Origin: Blastocatellia bacterium
Lineage (GTDB): Bacteria > Acidobacteriota > Blastocatellia > Chloracidobacteriales > JADJPF01
Reading direction: 5' to 3'
Length of the DNA stretch: 64,000 nucleotides
Assembly (NCBI GenBank): GCA_016713405.1
Contig: JADJPF010000003.1
Location: 558,001 to 622,000, forward strand
Part shown: piece by piece, positions 53,574 to 61,931 of the stretch
Position numbering within the stretch: position 1 is the first letter of the stretch
Layout of the letters: every line of letters starts with the position of its first letter
Notes under the pieces: generated by a model
Told to the model about the DNA's origin: nothing
Seen by the model: the letters and a program-made list of their open reading frames with translations, nothing else
Database searches by the model: none
Made by a program: the position numbers and the translations under genes

Positions 53574-53689
53574 TATGGAACTAAAAAATTTTGCTGATAC
53601 AGAAATAAAACTTATACCTTAATACTTGCCTGAGATTACATATATGGAACTAAAAAATTTTGCTGATACAGAAATAAAACTTACACCTT
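53574..53689 (+). repeat. Partial tandem duplication of the aldo/keto reductase 5' end
   Basis: Bases 53574-53620 recur at 53643-53689 with one mismatch (T/C) in 47. The offset is 69 bases, exactly 23 codons. The first copy has its own ATG (53575) and encodes MELKNFADTEIKLIP before a TAA at 53620-53622; the second is the start of the real gene. A 22-base unrelated spacer joins them. Confidence 0.95.
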
Positions 53690-54522
53690 TAGGGTTTGGT
53701 GCTGGACTAATAGGAGATGAAAATATTAGTGAAAAGCAAATAGAAACGCTATTAAATTCAATATTAGATTTGGGAATTAATTTTATAGACACAGCTAGAA
53801 GTTATGGTATTTCTGAAGAGAGAATAGGCAAATATCTTTCTAATAGAAGAAAAGAATTTATTCTATCAACAAAAATAGGCTATGGAGTAGAAGGATATAA
53901 TGATTGGACAAGTGATTGTATAAGTGCAGGAATAGAACGAGCATTAAAGATATTAAAAACTGATTATATTGATATTGTTTATTTGCATTCTTGTCCAAAA
54001 GAAACATTAGAAAATACTGGTGTTATGGATGCGTTAATCAAAGCTGTAGATAAAGGAAAAGTAAGAATAGCTGGATATTCAGGAGAAAATGAAGCTTTAG
54101 ATTATGCTATTGATACTAAACAATTTAAATCAGTTATGATGTCTGTAAATATTTGTGATCAAAGAGTAATAAAAACTGCAATTGCAAGAGCTAAAAAAGA
54201 AAAAATAGGTGTTATTGCTAAACGTCCTGTAGCTAATATTGCTTGGAATTATAAAGAAAGACCTATAGGCAATTATGCGGAAGAATATTGGTTAAGACTA
54301 AAAAAGATGAACTTAGATTTTGATATAGACTGGCTAGAATTAGCGTTAAGATTTACTGCTTTTATAGATGGGGTTGATAGTTGTGTTATAGGTACTACTA
54401 ACCTATCTCATATTAAGCGAAATATTGAAATAATTGAAAAAGGCCCTTTACCTAACGAAATAGTTGTTAGCATCAAATCTGCTTTTAAGGCTAATGATGA
54501 TAATTGGTTAGGTCAAATATAA
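53644..54522 (+). CDS. Aldo/keto reductase
   Basis: This 292-aa TIM-barrel NAD(P)H-dependent oxidoreductase has the tetrad region: NFIDTARSYG (Asp and Tyr), STKIGYG (Lys) and YIDIVYLHSC (His). PVANIAWNYKE and CVIGTTNLSHIKRNIE are C-terminal cofactor-binding parts. I start it at the ATG at 53644, since MELKNFADTEIKLTPLGFGAG is the expected opening; a TTG at 53626 is the alternative. The 5' end is preceded by a truncated copy of itself. Substrate unknown. It is convergent with the Crp/Fnr gene. Confidence 0.9.
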   Translation: MELKNFADTEIKLTPLGFGAGLIGDENISEKQIETLLNSILDLGINFIDTARSYGISEERIGKYLSNRRKEFILSTKIGYGVEGYNDWTSDCISAGIERALKILKTDYIDIVYLHSCPKETLENTGVMDALIKAVDKGKVRIAGYSGENEALDYAIDTKQFKSVMMSVNICDQRVIKTAIARAKKEKIGVIAKRPVANIAWNYKERPIGNYAEEYWLRLKKMNLDFDIDWLELALRFTAFIDGVDSCVIGTTNLSHIKRNIEIIEKGPLPNEIVVSIKSAFKANDDNWLGQI

Positions 54523-54566
54523 TAATAGCCGTTGCTTATTCTTTAAACCCATGCACTTTACTTAAC

Positions 54567-55256
54567 TTAAATAATCTGGGAATTAGCATGTTTAGCTAAA
54601 GCTTTTATATCTAGTAAATTAATCTCTCGCCCCTCTAATTTAATCAAGCCATCTTGTTGTAGCCTGGTAAAACTTCGAGATACAACTTCTCTTACCGTCC
54701 CTACTCTAGCCGCAATTTGCTGATTAGTTAGCTTAAGTCTAAATTTAGCAGTATTATCAATTATTTTATTTTCCTGTGCTTCTGCTAAAAGTAATTCTGC
54801 AATTCGTTGGCTTACTTCTTTTAGAGACAAAGATTCTATAAGTGATGCACAGTAACGAAGACGTTTTGACAGAACTTTTAATGCTGCTAGCGCGATTTCT
54901 GGATGCTCTAGACAAAGTTGGTAAATATCTTGTTTATCAATAAATAACAGTTCACTAACTTCATCTGCTACAACTGTTGATGGATACTCTCCACCATCAA
55001 AAACAGGAATTTCTGCAAATGTTGCTCCTGCTCGCTCAATATGAATAACTTGTTCTCGTCCATCAACATTTGTTCGTAGTGCGCGAATTGCTCCACTAAC
55101 TACAACATACATTCCTTGAGCAATCTGACCTTCTAAAAATATTACTTCTCCTGTATTAAAAAATTTTTCTATAGCTTTTTCGCTTAATTTGCTTAATGCC
55201 ACGTCTGATAAGCTGCCAAATAATACAGTTTGTTTTATAGCTTTAATTTTATCCAT
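54567..55256 (-). CDS. Crp/Fnr-family transcriptional regulator
   Basis: This 229-aa protein has a cyclic-nucleotide-binding-like barrel (GEVIFLEGQIAQGMYVVVSG, FAEIPVFDGGEYPSTVVADE), a long dimerisation helix and a C-terminal winged helix-turn-helix (LTNQQIAARVGTVREVVSRSFTRLQQDGLI). The N-terminal cysteines of oxygen-sensing FNR are absent, so it is more like the DNR/NNR or NarR groups that sense nitric oxide or respond to nitrogen oxides (inference). It is divergent from the RIC gene and probably controls it and the respiratory genes through the sites between them. Confidence 0.92.
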   Translation of the reverse strand: MDKIKAIKQTVLFGSLSDVALSKLSEKAIEKFFNTGEVIFLEGQIAQGMYVVVSGAIRALRTNVDGREQVIHIERAGATFAEIPVFDGGEYPSTVVADEVSELLFIDKQDIYQLCLEHPEIALAALKVLSKRLRYCASLIESLSLKEVSQRIAELLLAEAQENKIIDNTAKFRLKLTNQQIAARVGTVREVVSRSFTRLQQDGLIKLEGREINLLDIKALAKHANSQII

Positions 55257-55286
55257 AGAATTCTTAAAAGTTTTAATGGAAATTTT

Positions 55287-55299
55287 CGGAAAAATTCCG
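55287..55299. promoter_or_regulatory. CGGAA-N3-TTCCG palindrome upstream of the Crp/Fnr gene
   Basis: A perfect 5-3-5 inverted repeat 31 bases before the regulator start codon. It could be an operator for another regulator or autoregulation, but it does not look like a Crp/Fnr box. Confidence 0.4.
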
Positions 55300-55326
55300 G
55301 CATTTTCTTTATTTATTAAGCTAGTT

Positions 55327-55340
55327 GTGACTTAAGTCAA
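55327..55340. promoter_or_regulatory. Crp/Fnr-type binding site
   Basis: GTGAC-TTAA-GTCAA differs from the symmetrical TTGAC-N4-GTCAA by one base and contains the perfect palindrome TGACTTAAGTCA. It lies between the divergent Crp/Fnr and RIC genes, about 80 bases upstream of the latter. TATAAA (55375-55380) is a possible -10 for RIC. Confidence 0.6.
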
Positions 55341-55418
55341 CGTCACCATCCAGATTTTATTTTAAGCTCAACGCTATAAAAACTTGAATTTGCAAAAAAA
55401 CATTTTTTGGAGGTATTT

Positions 55419-56156
55419 ATGATTGCTACAGCAACAAAAACTTTAAGTGATTATGCTAGCAATGTGCCTGGTGCAGTAGAAGTATTTGAAGAGTTTGGGC
55501 TTGATTACTGTTGTGGTGGCGGACGTATGTTAGATCAGGCTTGTAAAGAAATAGGTTTAACCGTTGATGAAGTTTTAACAAAAATAAGCCAAGCAGAAGA
55601 AAACAAAAAAGCTAAATCAGAGTTTATTGACTGGTCAAAAGAATCTCTTACCAATTTAGTTAATTATATTTTGACTACTCACCATATTTACACCAAACGA
55701 GAAATAGAACAACTTCCTAAATTGTTAACCAAAGTAATTATTGCTCATGCAGAAAACAATCCAGAGCTAAAAAAACTAGATCAAATTCTACAAGCTTTAG
55801 TAGACGATCTAAGCCAACATATGATGAAAGAAGAGCAAGTGTTATTTCCTTATATAACAGCCTTGGAAAAATCCAAAGCACAAAGCGAAAAATTACCCAT
55901 CGCTTGTTTTGGTACTGTGCAAAATCCTATTAGAGTAATGATGTTTGAGCATGATACAGCAGGTGATTTATTAAGGAAAATGCGTCTAGTGACTAATGAT
56001 TACATAATCCCTACAGATGTTTGTCCAAGTTTTCGCAGCCTTTACCAAAGATTGCAAGATTTGGAACAAGACTTGCACAAACACATTCACCTAGAAAACA
56101 ACATACTTTTCCCACAAGTTATTGGGCTAGAAAGCAAAATTTTTAGCAAAGTTTAA
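55419..56156 (+). CDS. ric: RIC iron-sulfur cluster repair di-iron protein (ScdA/YtfE/DnrN)
   Basis: This protein of 245 aa has the N-terminal ScdA_N domain (LSDYASNVPGAVEVFEEFGLDYCCGGGRMLDQAC) followed by a hemerythrin-like di-iron domain with metal ligands in TTHHIY, HAENN, HMMKEEQVLF, MFEHDTAG and HIHLENNILFP. RIC proteins repair iron-sulfur clusters damaged by nitric oxide or peroxide. The ATG at 55419 is supported by GGAGG five bases upstream; a TTG four codons earlier overlaps that site. It is first in the respiratory cluster and probably induced by the divergent Crp/Fnr protein. Confidence 0.94.
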   Translation: MIATATKTLSDYASNVPGAVEVFEEFGLDYCCGGGRMLDQACKEIGLTVDEVLTKISQAEENKKAKSEFIDWSKESLTNLVNYILTTHHIYTKREIEQLPKLLTKVIIAHAENNPELKKLDQILQALVDDLSQHMMKEEQVLFPYITALEKSKAQSEKLPIACFGTVQNPIRVMMFEHDTAGDLLRKMRLVTNDYIIPTDVCPSFRSLYQRLQDLEQDLHKHIHLENNILFPQVIGLESKIFSKV

Positions 56157-56267
56157 TAATAATTTTATTTATCTCTTAGCGGCTGTTTTAAGGTTAATTG
56201 CCCCCAAGTATTTTGCATAACCTGTTTTACTTCCAATAAAATAATTTGTCTTGCTTGGTAGGTAAAT

Positions 56268-58181
56268 ATGACAACGCTAAAAGTAGCTGTTCCACAAGAA
56301 AAATACCATCAAGAATTGATTTCTTGTCAAATGGCTTGTCCTGTTCATACAGATGCACGCGGTTATGTTAGAGCTATTGCAGAAGGACGTTTTGAGGAAG
56401 CTTATTTAATTGCTCGTGGGCCAAATCCTTTTGCTTCCATTTGTGGGCGAATTTGTGGCGCACCTTGTGAAGTAGCTTGTCGTCGGGGCCAAATTCCTCG
56501 CCTAGATGATGATGGTAATTTTGTAGCCTGGGATCGTCCTGTTTCCATCAGAGCCTTAAAACGTTTTGCTTGTGAACAAGCTGGAATAGACACTAACCCC
56601 ACAGACACAGTTTTAGAAAACATTCGTTCTTATGTCCCTCAAATTGCTGGAAATATTGAAGAAATGAGCGCGTTTCTTCAAGCCAGCATTGCGGGGAAGC
56701 TAATAAAAGCTAATCAGGAAAAAATTGCAATTATTGGTGCTGGCCCAGCCGGACTTTCTGCTGCTCATGACTTGGCTTTAATGGGCTTTTCACCAACAGT
56801 TTTTGAGATTGAACCTGTTGCAGCAGGAATGCTAGCTGTTGGTGTACCAGCTTATAGATTACCTCGTGAATTAATTGCCCGCGAAGTGGCTTTAATTCAA
56901 GCACTTGGCGTTGAAATTCGTTGTAATACCACAGTAGGCAAAGATATTTCTTTTGCTGATTTGCGTCGGGATTTTGCAGCCGTGTTGATTGCTGTTGGTG
57001 CTAAGTCTTCTCGTAGCTTAAGTTTACCTGGTGAAGCAGGCCCAAGAGTTTATGGAGGCGTGGATTTATTAAGAGCCGTGTCTTTAGGCGAGTCTTTAGA
57101 TTTAGGGCAAGATGTAATTGTTATTGGTGGTGGAAATGTTGCTTATGATGTTGCTCGCACTGTACTTAGACAAATTGCTTATGATACGGCTCGCACTGCA
57201 AAACGCTTAATGACTGTTTCTCAAGTTTGGCTAGTTTCCCTAGAAAGCTTAGAAGAAATGCCTGCCGATACCGTAGAAATCCTAGAAGGTGATGAAGAAG
57301 GCATCATTAGAATGAATGGCTGGGGCCCGCTAGAAATTAAGCGCGGTGATAATGGAGAGGTAAAAGGCGTAACTTTTAAGCGATGTTTACAGGTTTATGA
57401 TGAAAATAAACGCTTTGCCCCAATCTTTGATGAAAAGATTCAACAAACTATTTCTTGTGATACTGTCCTTTTAGCTGTAGGGCAATACACTAATTTAACT
57501 TTCTTAAAAGATGGTGGCACAGACGTAGCAGAAAATCGTCCAGGCTGGCCCAAAGCCGACCCAGAAACTTTAGCTACCACCGCACCAGGTGTTTTTGTTG
57601 CAGGTGATCTAGCTCATGGAACAAGACTTTTAATTGAAGCAGTCGCTTCAGGCAAAAAAGCTGCTAGGTCAATTTATCAATATGTAACTGGTCGTAGCTT
57701 AACTGTAGAATCCACCACAGCACACATTGTTCAAGAACGATATCGCCGAGAAGCAGGTTATGAAACTATTCGCCGTACAGAAATTCCTGTAATTGAAGCA
57801 GAAGAACGGCTTAAACATCCAGAAACAGTAGTTGAAACAGGTTATAACCGTCAACAAGCTATGTGTGAAGCATCGCGCTGCTTAGATTGTGGTGTAACAC
57901 CTGTTTTTGATGGTAATCGCTGTGTTTTATGTGGTGGTTGTGTTGATGTTTGCCCTACACAATGCTTAAAACTAGTCTCCCTATCGCAATTAGACCTTAG
58001 CCCAGATTTACAATCTGCAATTAATGAAAGTTTAGGTAATGATTCAAACCTAGATGAAAATACTGCAATTCTAAAAGATGAAGACCGCTGTATTCGCTGC
58101 GCTTTATGTGCAATGCGATGTCCAGCGGACGCTATCACTATGGAACGAGTAACTTTTTCAAACCTTTGGAGGTCGCAATGA
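56268..58181 (+). CDS. GltD-like NAD(P)H oxidoreductase with two ferredoxin clusters
   Basis: This 637-aa protein starts with the DPYD/GltD-type Fe-S domain (CQMACPVHTD near 20; CGRICGAPCEVACRRG near 63-78). An FAD-binding IIGAGPAGLSAAHDLALMG (~155) and an NAD(P)-binding VIVIGGGNVAYDVARTV (~285) follow, then GVFVAGDLAHGTRLLIEAVASG. The C-terminal 2x[4Fe-4S] ferredoxin has CVLCGGCVDVCP (~552) and CIRCALCAMRCP (~608). It would pass electrons between NAD(P)H and the Rieske/cytochrome b proteins encoded next; the Rieske gene overlaps its stop by four bases (ATGA). Glutamate synthase is unlikely because no gltB is present. Confidence 0.92.
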   Translation: MTTLKVAVPQEKYHQELISCQMACPVHTDARGYVRAIAEGRFEEAYLIARGPNPFASICGRICGAPCEVACRRGQIPRLDDDGNFVAWDRPVSIRALKRFACEQAGIDTNPTDTVLENIRSYVPQIAGNIEEMSAFLQASIAGKLIKANQEKIAIIGAGPAGLSAAHDLALMGFSPTVFEIEPVAAGMLAVGVPAYRLPRELIAREVALIQALGVEIRCNTTVGKDISFADLRRDFAAVLIAVGAKSSRSLSLPGEAGPRVYGGVDLLRAVSLGESLDLGQDVIVIGGGNVAYDVARTVLRQIAYDTARTAKRLMTVSQVWLVSLESLEEMPADTVEILEGDEEGIIRMNGWGPLEIKRGDNGEVKGVTFKRCLQVYDENKRFAPIFDEKIQQTISCDTVLLAVGQYTNLTFLKDGGTDVAENRPGWPKADPETLATTAPGVFVAGDLAHGTRLLIEAVASGKKAARSIYQYVTGRSLTVESTTAHIVQERYRREAGYETIRRTEIPVIEAEERLKHPETVVETGYNRQQAMCEASRCLDCGVTPVFDGNRCVLCGGCVDVCPTQCLKLVSLSQLDLSPDLQSAINESLGNDSNLDENTAILKDEDRCIRCALCAMRCPADAITMERVTFSNLWRSQ

Positions 58182-58678
58182 CAACTAGTTCTAATAGCTC
58201 TAAAAATCTTGAAACAAAACAATCTCGTTTAGATCCAGAACCAATTCCACGCCGAGACTTTCTTGGTTTATCAGCTTTAGCAGCGGCGGCTTCAACCTTA
58301 TTTTTTGCTTTACTTGGAATGTTACGTTTACCAAAAACAGCCGTTTTGTCATCGCCTACCAAGCAATTTCCTGTTGTTTTGCCAGACTCACTTGCTTTAG
58401 GTGAAGCTTTTATCCCACCCGGACGAGCAGTAGCTTTATTTAAGGATGAAAAAGGTGTTCATGCAGTTTCTACTGTTTGCACTCACTTAGGTTGTGTTGT
58501 GAAAGCTAATCCAGAAGGGTTTGAATGTCCTTGTTATGGCTCTAAATTTCAAGCAGATGGAACTGTTACAAAAGGCCCTGCTCCAACTGCTTTACCTTGG
58601 TTAAAAGTTTCTCGCAATGGCGATAAATGGGTTGTTGATGAAGCAACTACAGTTGAAAAAGGCACAAAAGCAACATAA
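58178..58678 (+). CDS. Rieske iron-sulfur protein of a cytochrome b complex
   Basis: This 166-aa protein has a twin-arginine-type anchor (PRRDFLGLSALAAAASTLFFALLG, residues ~25-50) and a Rieske domain with CTHLGC and CPCYGSKF supplying the two Cys and two His ligands of the 2Fe-2S cluster. It would oxidise quinol on the periplasmic side and reduce cytochrome c. Its ATG overlaps the previous stop (ATGA) and TGGAGG precedes it. Cytochrome b follows 21 bases later. Confidence 0.95.
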   Translation: MTTSSNSSKNLETKQSRLDPEPIPRRDFLGLSALAAAASTLFFALLGMLRLPKTAVLSSPTKQFPVVLPDSLALGEAFIPPGRAVALFKDEKGVHAVSTVCTHLGCVVKANPEGFECPCYGSKFQADGTVTKGPAPTALPWLKVSRNGDKWVVDEATTVEKGTKAT

Positions 58679-58699
58679 GCAAGGTTATTAGGTGATACT

Positions 58700-60249
58700 A
58701 TGAGTACAACACCAGATAAAACAGGACTAACAGAGTTTTGGGATAACTTACGCGCTCTTCCAGAACGCTTGCGAAATGCTACTTTTAGAAGTGGCACTCC
58801 AAATACAGACCGCACTAGATCCACTTTTGTATTTGGTAATGTGTTTTTACATCTACATTCGGTTAGGACGCATCTTTGGAGCTTAAAATGGACTACAACA
58901 ATGGGCTTAGGTATTGCTACAACAGCCGCTTTTTAATTACTTTAGTTACAGGCGTGTTGTTAATGTTTTATTACAAACCTTATCCAGATGTTGCTTATCA
59001 ATCAATTAAAGACATTCATTTTGTTGTACCTACAGGCCAATTTATTAGAAATATTCATCGTTGGGCTGCAAATATAATGGTGTTAACGGTTATCTTGCAT
59101 ATGGCAAGGGCTTTTTATACTGCTTCATACCGTGCGCCACGTGAATTTAATTGGCTTATGGGCATTGCTTTACTAGCTATTACTTTAGGACTTTCTTTTA
59201 CTGGTTATCTATTGCCTTGGGATCAATTAGCTTATTGGGCAATCACCATTGGTGCAAATATCGCTCAGTCGCCTAGAGAATTAACAGATGCTTTAAACAT
59301 CACTCAATATTTTGACCCAGGCGGCTTAATTCGTTTGTTGTTGCTAGGGTCGGATACAGTTGGGCCAGAAGCGTTAATAAGGTTTTATTTGCTACACGTT
59401 ATGATTTTGCCATTAATGCTAGGAATGCTAATGGGTGTGCATTTTTGGCGGATTCGCAAAGATGGCGGTTTGGCTCGTCCAGTTGATGCTGAAAGTCGTC
59501 TAGGACAACTCCCAACAAAAACTTATCCAGTATTTACTCAAGCTCCAGCTAAAACTTATCAATTAGCAACCATTGTTAAAGGGCGGACTGCGGCAGTAGG
59601 TCGCGGGCCAGAAACTACCGTCCCATCAATGCCACATCTTTTTTATGCTGAAATAGCAGTCTTAATGTTTACAGTTTTTCTTTGTGTCGCATTAGCCTTA
59701 ATTTCTGACGCACCACTTAAAGAATTAGCTAATCCAGCCGTCCCAGAAAACCCTGCTAAAGCTCCTTGGTATTTTTTAGGTTTACAAGAGTTAGTATCTT
59801 TTTCTGCTTTTATGGGCGGAATTGGTGTTCCAACTATTGTAATGATTGGGCTTGGACTAATTCCTTTTTTAGATCGTGAAAAAACTGGCACTGGAGAATG
59901 GTTTGGCGGGCCCGGAGGTTGGTTGTTGGTTAAATGGTCAACAGTTTTTGGACTTGCTGCCCCAATTCTAATTGAAACAATTGCAATTAGGTTTGGTTGG
60001 ATTCGAGAATGGTTTCCAAGCGCACCACAAATAATAGTTACTCTCATTAATCCAGCAACAATTTTAACTCTAATTTACGCGCTTTATTCTGTGTATTTAG
60101 TAAAGCGTTATAACTCCACTCGTGCAGGTGCTTTGGGCTTATTTACCTGCTTTTTATGTGGATTTTTAGTTTTAACCATTATTGGTACTTATTTTCGTGG
60201 GCCAAATTGGGTTTTCTATTGGTCGCCAGCAGATTGGCCGAAGCATTAA
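58700..60249 (+). CDS. Cytochrome b (b6 + subunit IV type), with one frameshift
   Basis: The N-terminus (MSTTPDKTGLTEFW... to TTAAF, frame ending 58936) and the remainder (from FLITLVTGVLLMFYYKP, ending 60249) are in different frames, joined at a T5 run; together they give about 516 aa. Haem ligands are seen as HRWAANIMVLTVILH and HVMILPLMLGMLMGVH (His 14 and 15 apart). The Qo-site PEWY position reads APWYF, followed by a fused subunit-IV-like part. About 10 membrane helices. It oxidises quinol with the Rieske protein. Without the frameshift correction only the first 78 residues would be made. Confidence 0.88.
58930..58934 (+). other. Apparent frameshift site in cytochrome b
   Basis: In frame one the codons read GCT TTT TAA at 58928-58936. 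One additional T in this T5 run would give A-F-L-I-T-L-V-T and continue the expected transmembrane helix without a break. It is therefore a one-base deletion relative to an intact gene. Confidence 0.85.
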
Positions 60250-60277
60250 TGTTGGAAATTTGAGTGAGGATAGAACG

Positions 60278-61928
60278 ATGGACAAGAATAAACATCTACT
60301 TCTTTGGTCAAGTATTGCAGCATTAATAATGCTTGTTTTTGCTGCTAGCAAAGAAAATTTTTGGAAAGATTGGCAACAAATCCAAAAATCTGCCCATGCT
60401 GATGGTCAAACAATAGACGTTCGTTTACGTCAAATTGTTGTTCCAGAGCTTAAAATTACAGATCGTTGTGTTAGCTGTCATGTCTCTATGGCACCAGGTG
60501 AACAAGCAATGACTGGGCATGGTGCATTAGTGGCACATAAAAATGTAGTTCATGACCCAACTGTTTTTGGTTGTACTATTTGCCATTCAGGACAAGGACT
60601 TGCAACAACAAAAGAAGATGCTCATGGAACGGTGCATTTTTGGCCTGAACCTATGTTGCCAAAACAATTTAGCTATGCTGCTTGTGGAACGTGTCATACA
60701 CCTTTAGCTATACCTAGCAGAGAAATACTTAACACCAACAAAACATTATTTGAACGCTATGATTGTTTAGCTTGTCATCGCCTAGACGGGCGAGGCGGGA
60801 CAATTCGCCCTGATGGTGGAGGGATGGAAGGGCCAGACCTTTCCCGCGTTGGAATTAAAGGTTATGACTTTGGCTGGTATGAAAAACATGCTCAAAAACA
60901 CCAGCAAGCAGAAACTCCTGCTTGGAAAAACTCTTTTGGCTTAATCAATGAAAACGATTTATCAGGAATAAATAGCTTTTTAGCTACTCGTATTGGCGCA
61001 CCTAAACTTGTAGAAGCTAAAGCATTATTTAATTCTTTAGGCTGTTTAGGCTGTCATAAAGTTAGCGGGGTTGGTAGTGATTCAGGGCCAGACCTCTCCC
61101 TAAGCGGTTATAGAGATCCTGGACAACTAGATTTTAGCAATGTGTCAGGCAGTCGCACTTTATCTAATTGGTTAGCTGAACATTTTCGCTCGCCTGTGGC
61201 CTTGGTTGCTGGTTCGCAAATGCCTGCAATGGGATTAACTGAGGATGAAATAGAACTCTTAACAATGTATGTGCTTTCGCTACGTCGTCGAGAAGTTCCA
61301 AGCAATTTTTTCCCTAGAGATCACTCAAAAGTAGTTCAGTTTGGGGAAAGAGAATTTGCTAAGGATGGAGCAACGATTTATGGCACGTTTTGTGCTAGCT
61401 GTCATGGGCAGAAAGGCGAAGGAATGCGCTATGCTGGCACACAAGCTTTTCCTGCTATTGCTAATCCAGACTTTTTAGCTGCTGCGTCAGATGAATTTTT
61501 AACTACTAGCATTAGCAAAGGCCGTGCAGGGCGACGAATGCCAGCTTGGGAAGGTGCTAGTGGGTTAAAACCCTCAGAAATTAAAGCAGTAGTTGAACAT
61601 TTACGCAAGTTGGGAGCTACAAACTTTATTGCTGAAGCTACTGCGCCACGTTGGGCTAATGGGGATGTAAAACTAGGGGCAAAACTTTATAAAGCAAGCT
61701 GTTCTGGTTGTCATGGCGCAGATGGACAAGGTGGAGAGATGGCCAGCATTAAATAACAAAACTTTTCTTGATACTGCAACAGATACATTTTTAATCCAAA
61801 CCATTAGCAAAGGCCGTCGCACTACATCAATGCCTAGCTTTGAACAGCCGTCAACTGTCAGCCCAGCTTTATCTCAAAAAGAAATAGAGTCAATTGTTAC
61901 GCACATTCGCACATGGAAAGGAAAATAG
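60278..61928 (+). CDS. Membrane-anchored heptaheme cytochrome c, with one frameshift
   Basis: An N-terminal anchor (LLLWSSIAALIMLVFAAS) precedes seven CxxCH haem-binding motifs at residues ~64 (CVSCH), 101 (CTICH), 136 (CGTCH), 163 (CLACH), 256 (CLGCH), 372 (CASCH) and 475 (CSGCH). The first three are clustered; the last four belong to mono-haem class I-like domains. The main frame stops at 61756 inside the last domain, while the +1 frame from 61740 continues FLDTATDTFLIQTISKG with the expected Met ligand (TSMPSF) and ends at 61928. GAGG precedes the ATG at 60278. It is the likely electron link between Rieske/cytochrome b and the molybdoenzyme. Confidence 0.88.
61733..61740 (+). other. Apparent frameshift site in the heptaheme cytochrome
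   Basis: The sequence GGAGAGATGG reads G-E-M-A-S-I-K-stop in the main frame. Skipping one base gives ...W-P-A-L-N-N-K-T-F-L-D, the family continuation. A GA-dinucleotide run is present, so loss of two bases or gain of one explains it. Confidence 0.75.
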
Positions 61929-61931
61929 GTT

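Noticed and set aside
56268..58181. Glutamate synthase small subunit
   Set aside because: No large subunit is adjacent, the protein has an extra C-terminal 2x[4Fe-4S] ferredoxin domain, and its gene overlaps a Rieske gene in a respiratory operon.
58930..58936. Programmed -1 ribosomal frameshift in cytochrome b
   Set aside because: The zero-frame codons GCT TTT TAA do not form a canonical X XXY YYZ slippery heptamer, and I see no downstream stimulatory structure; an indel is simpler.
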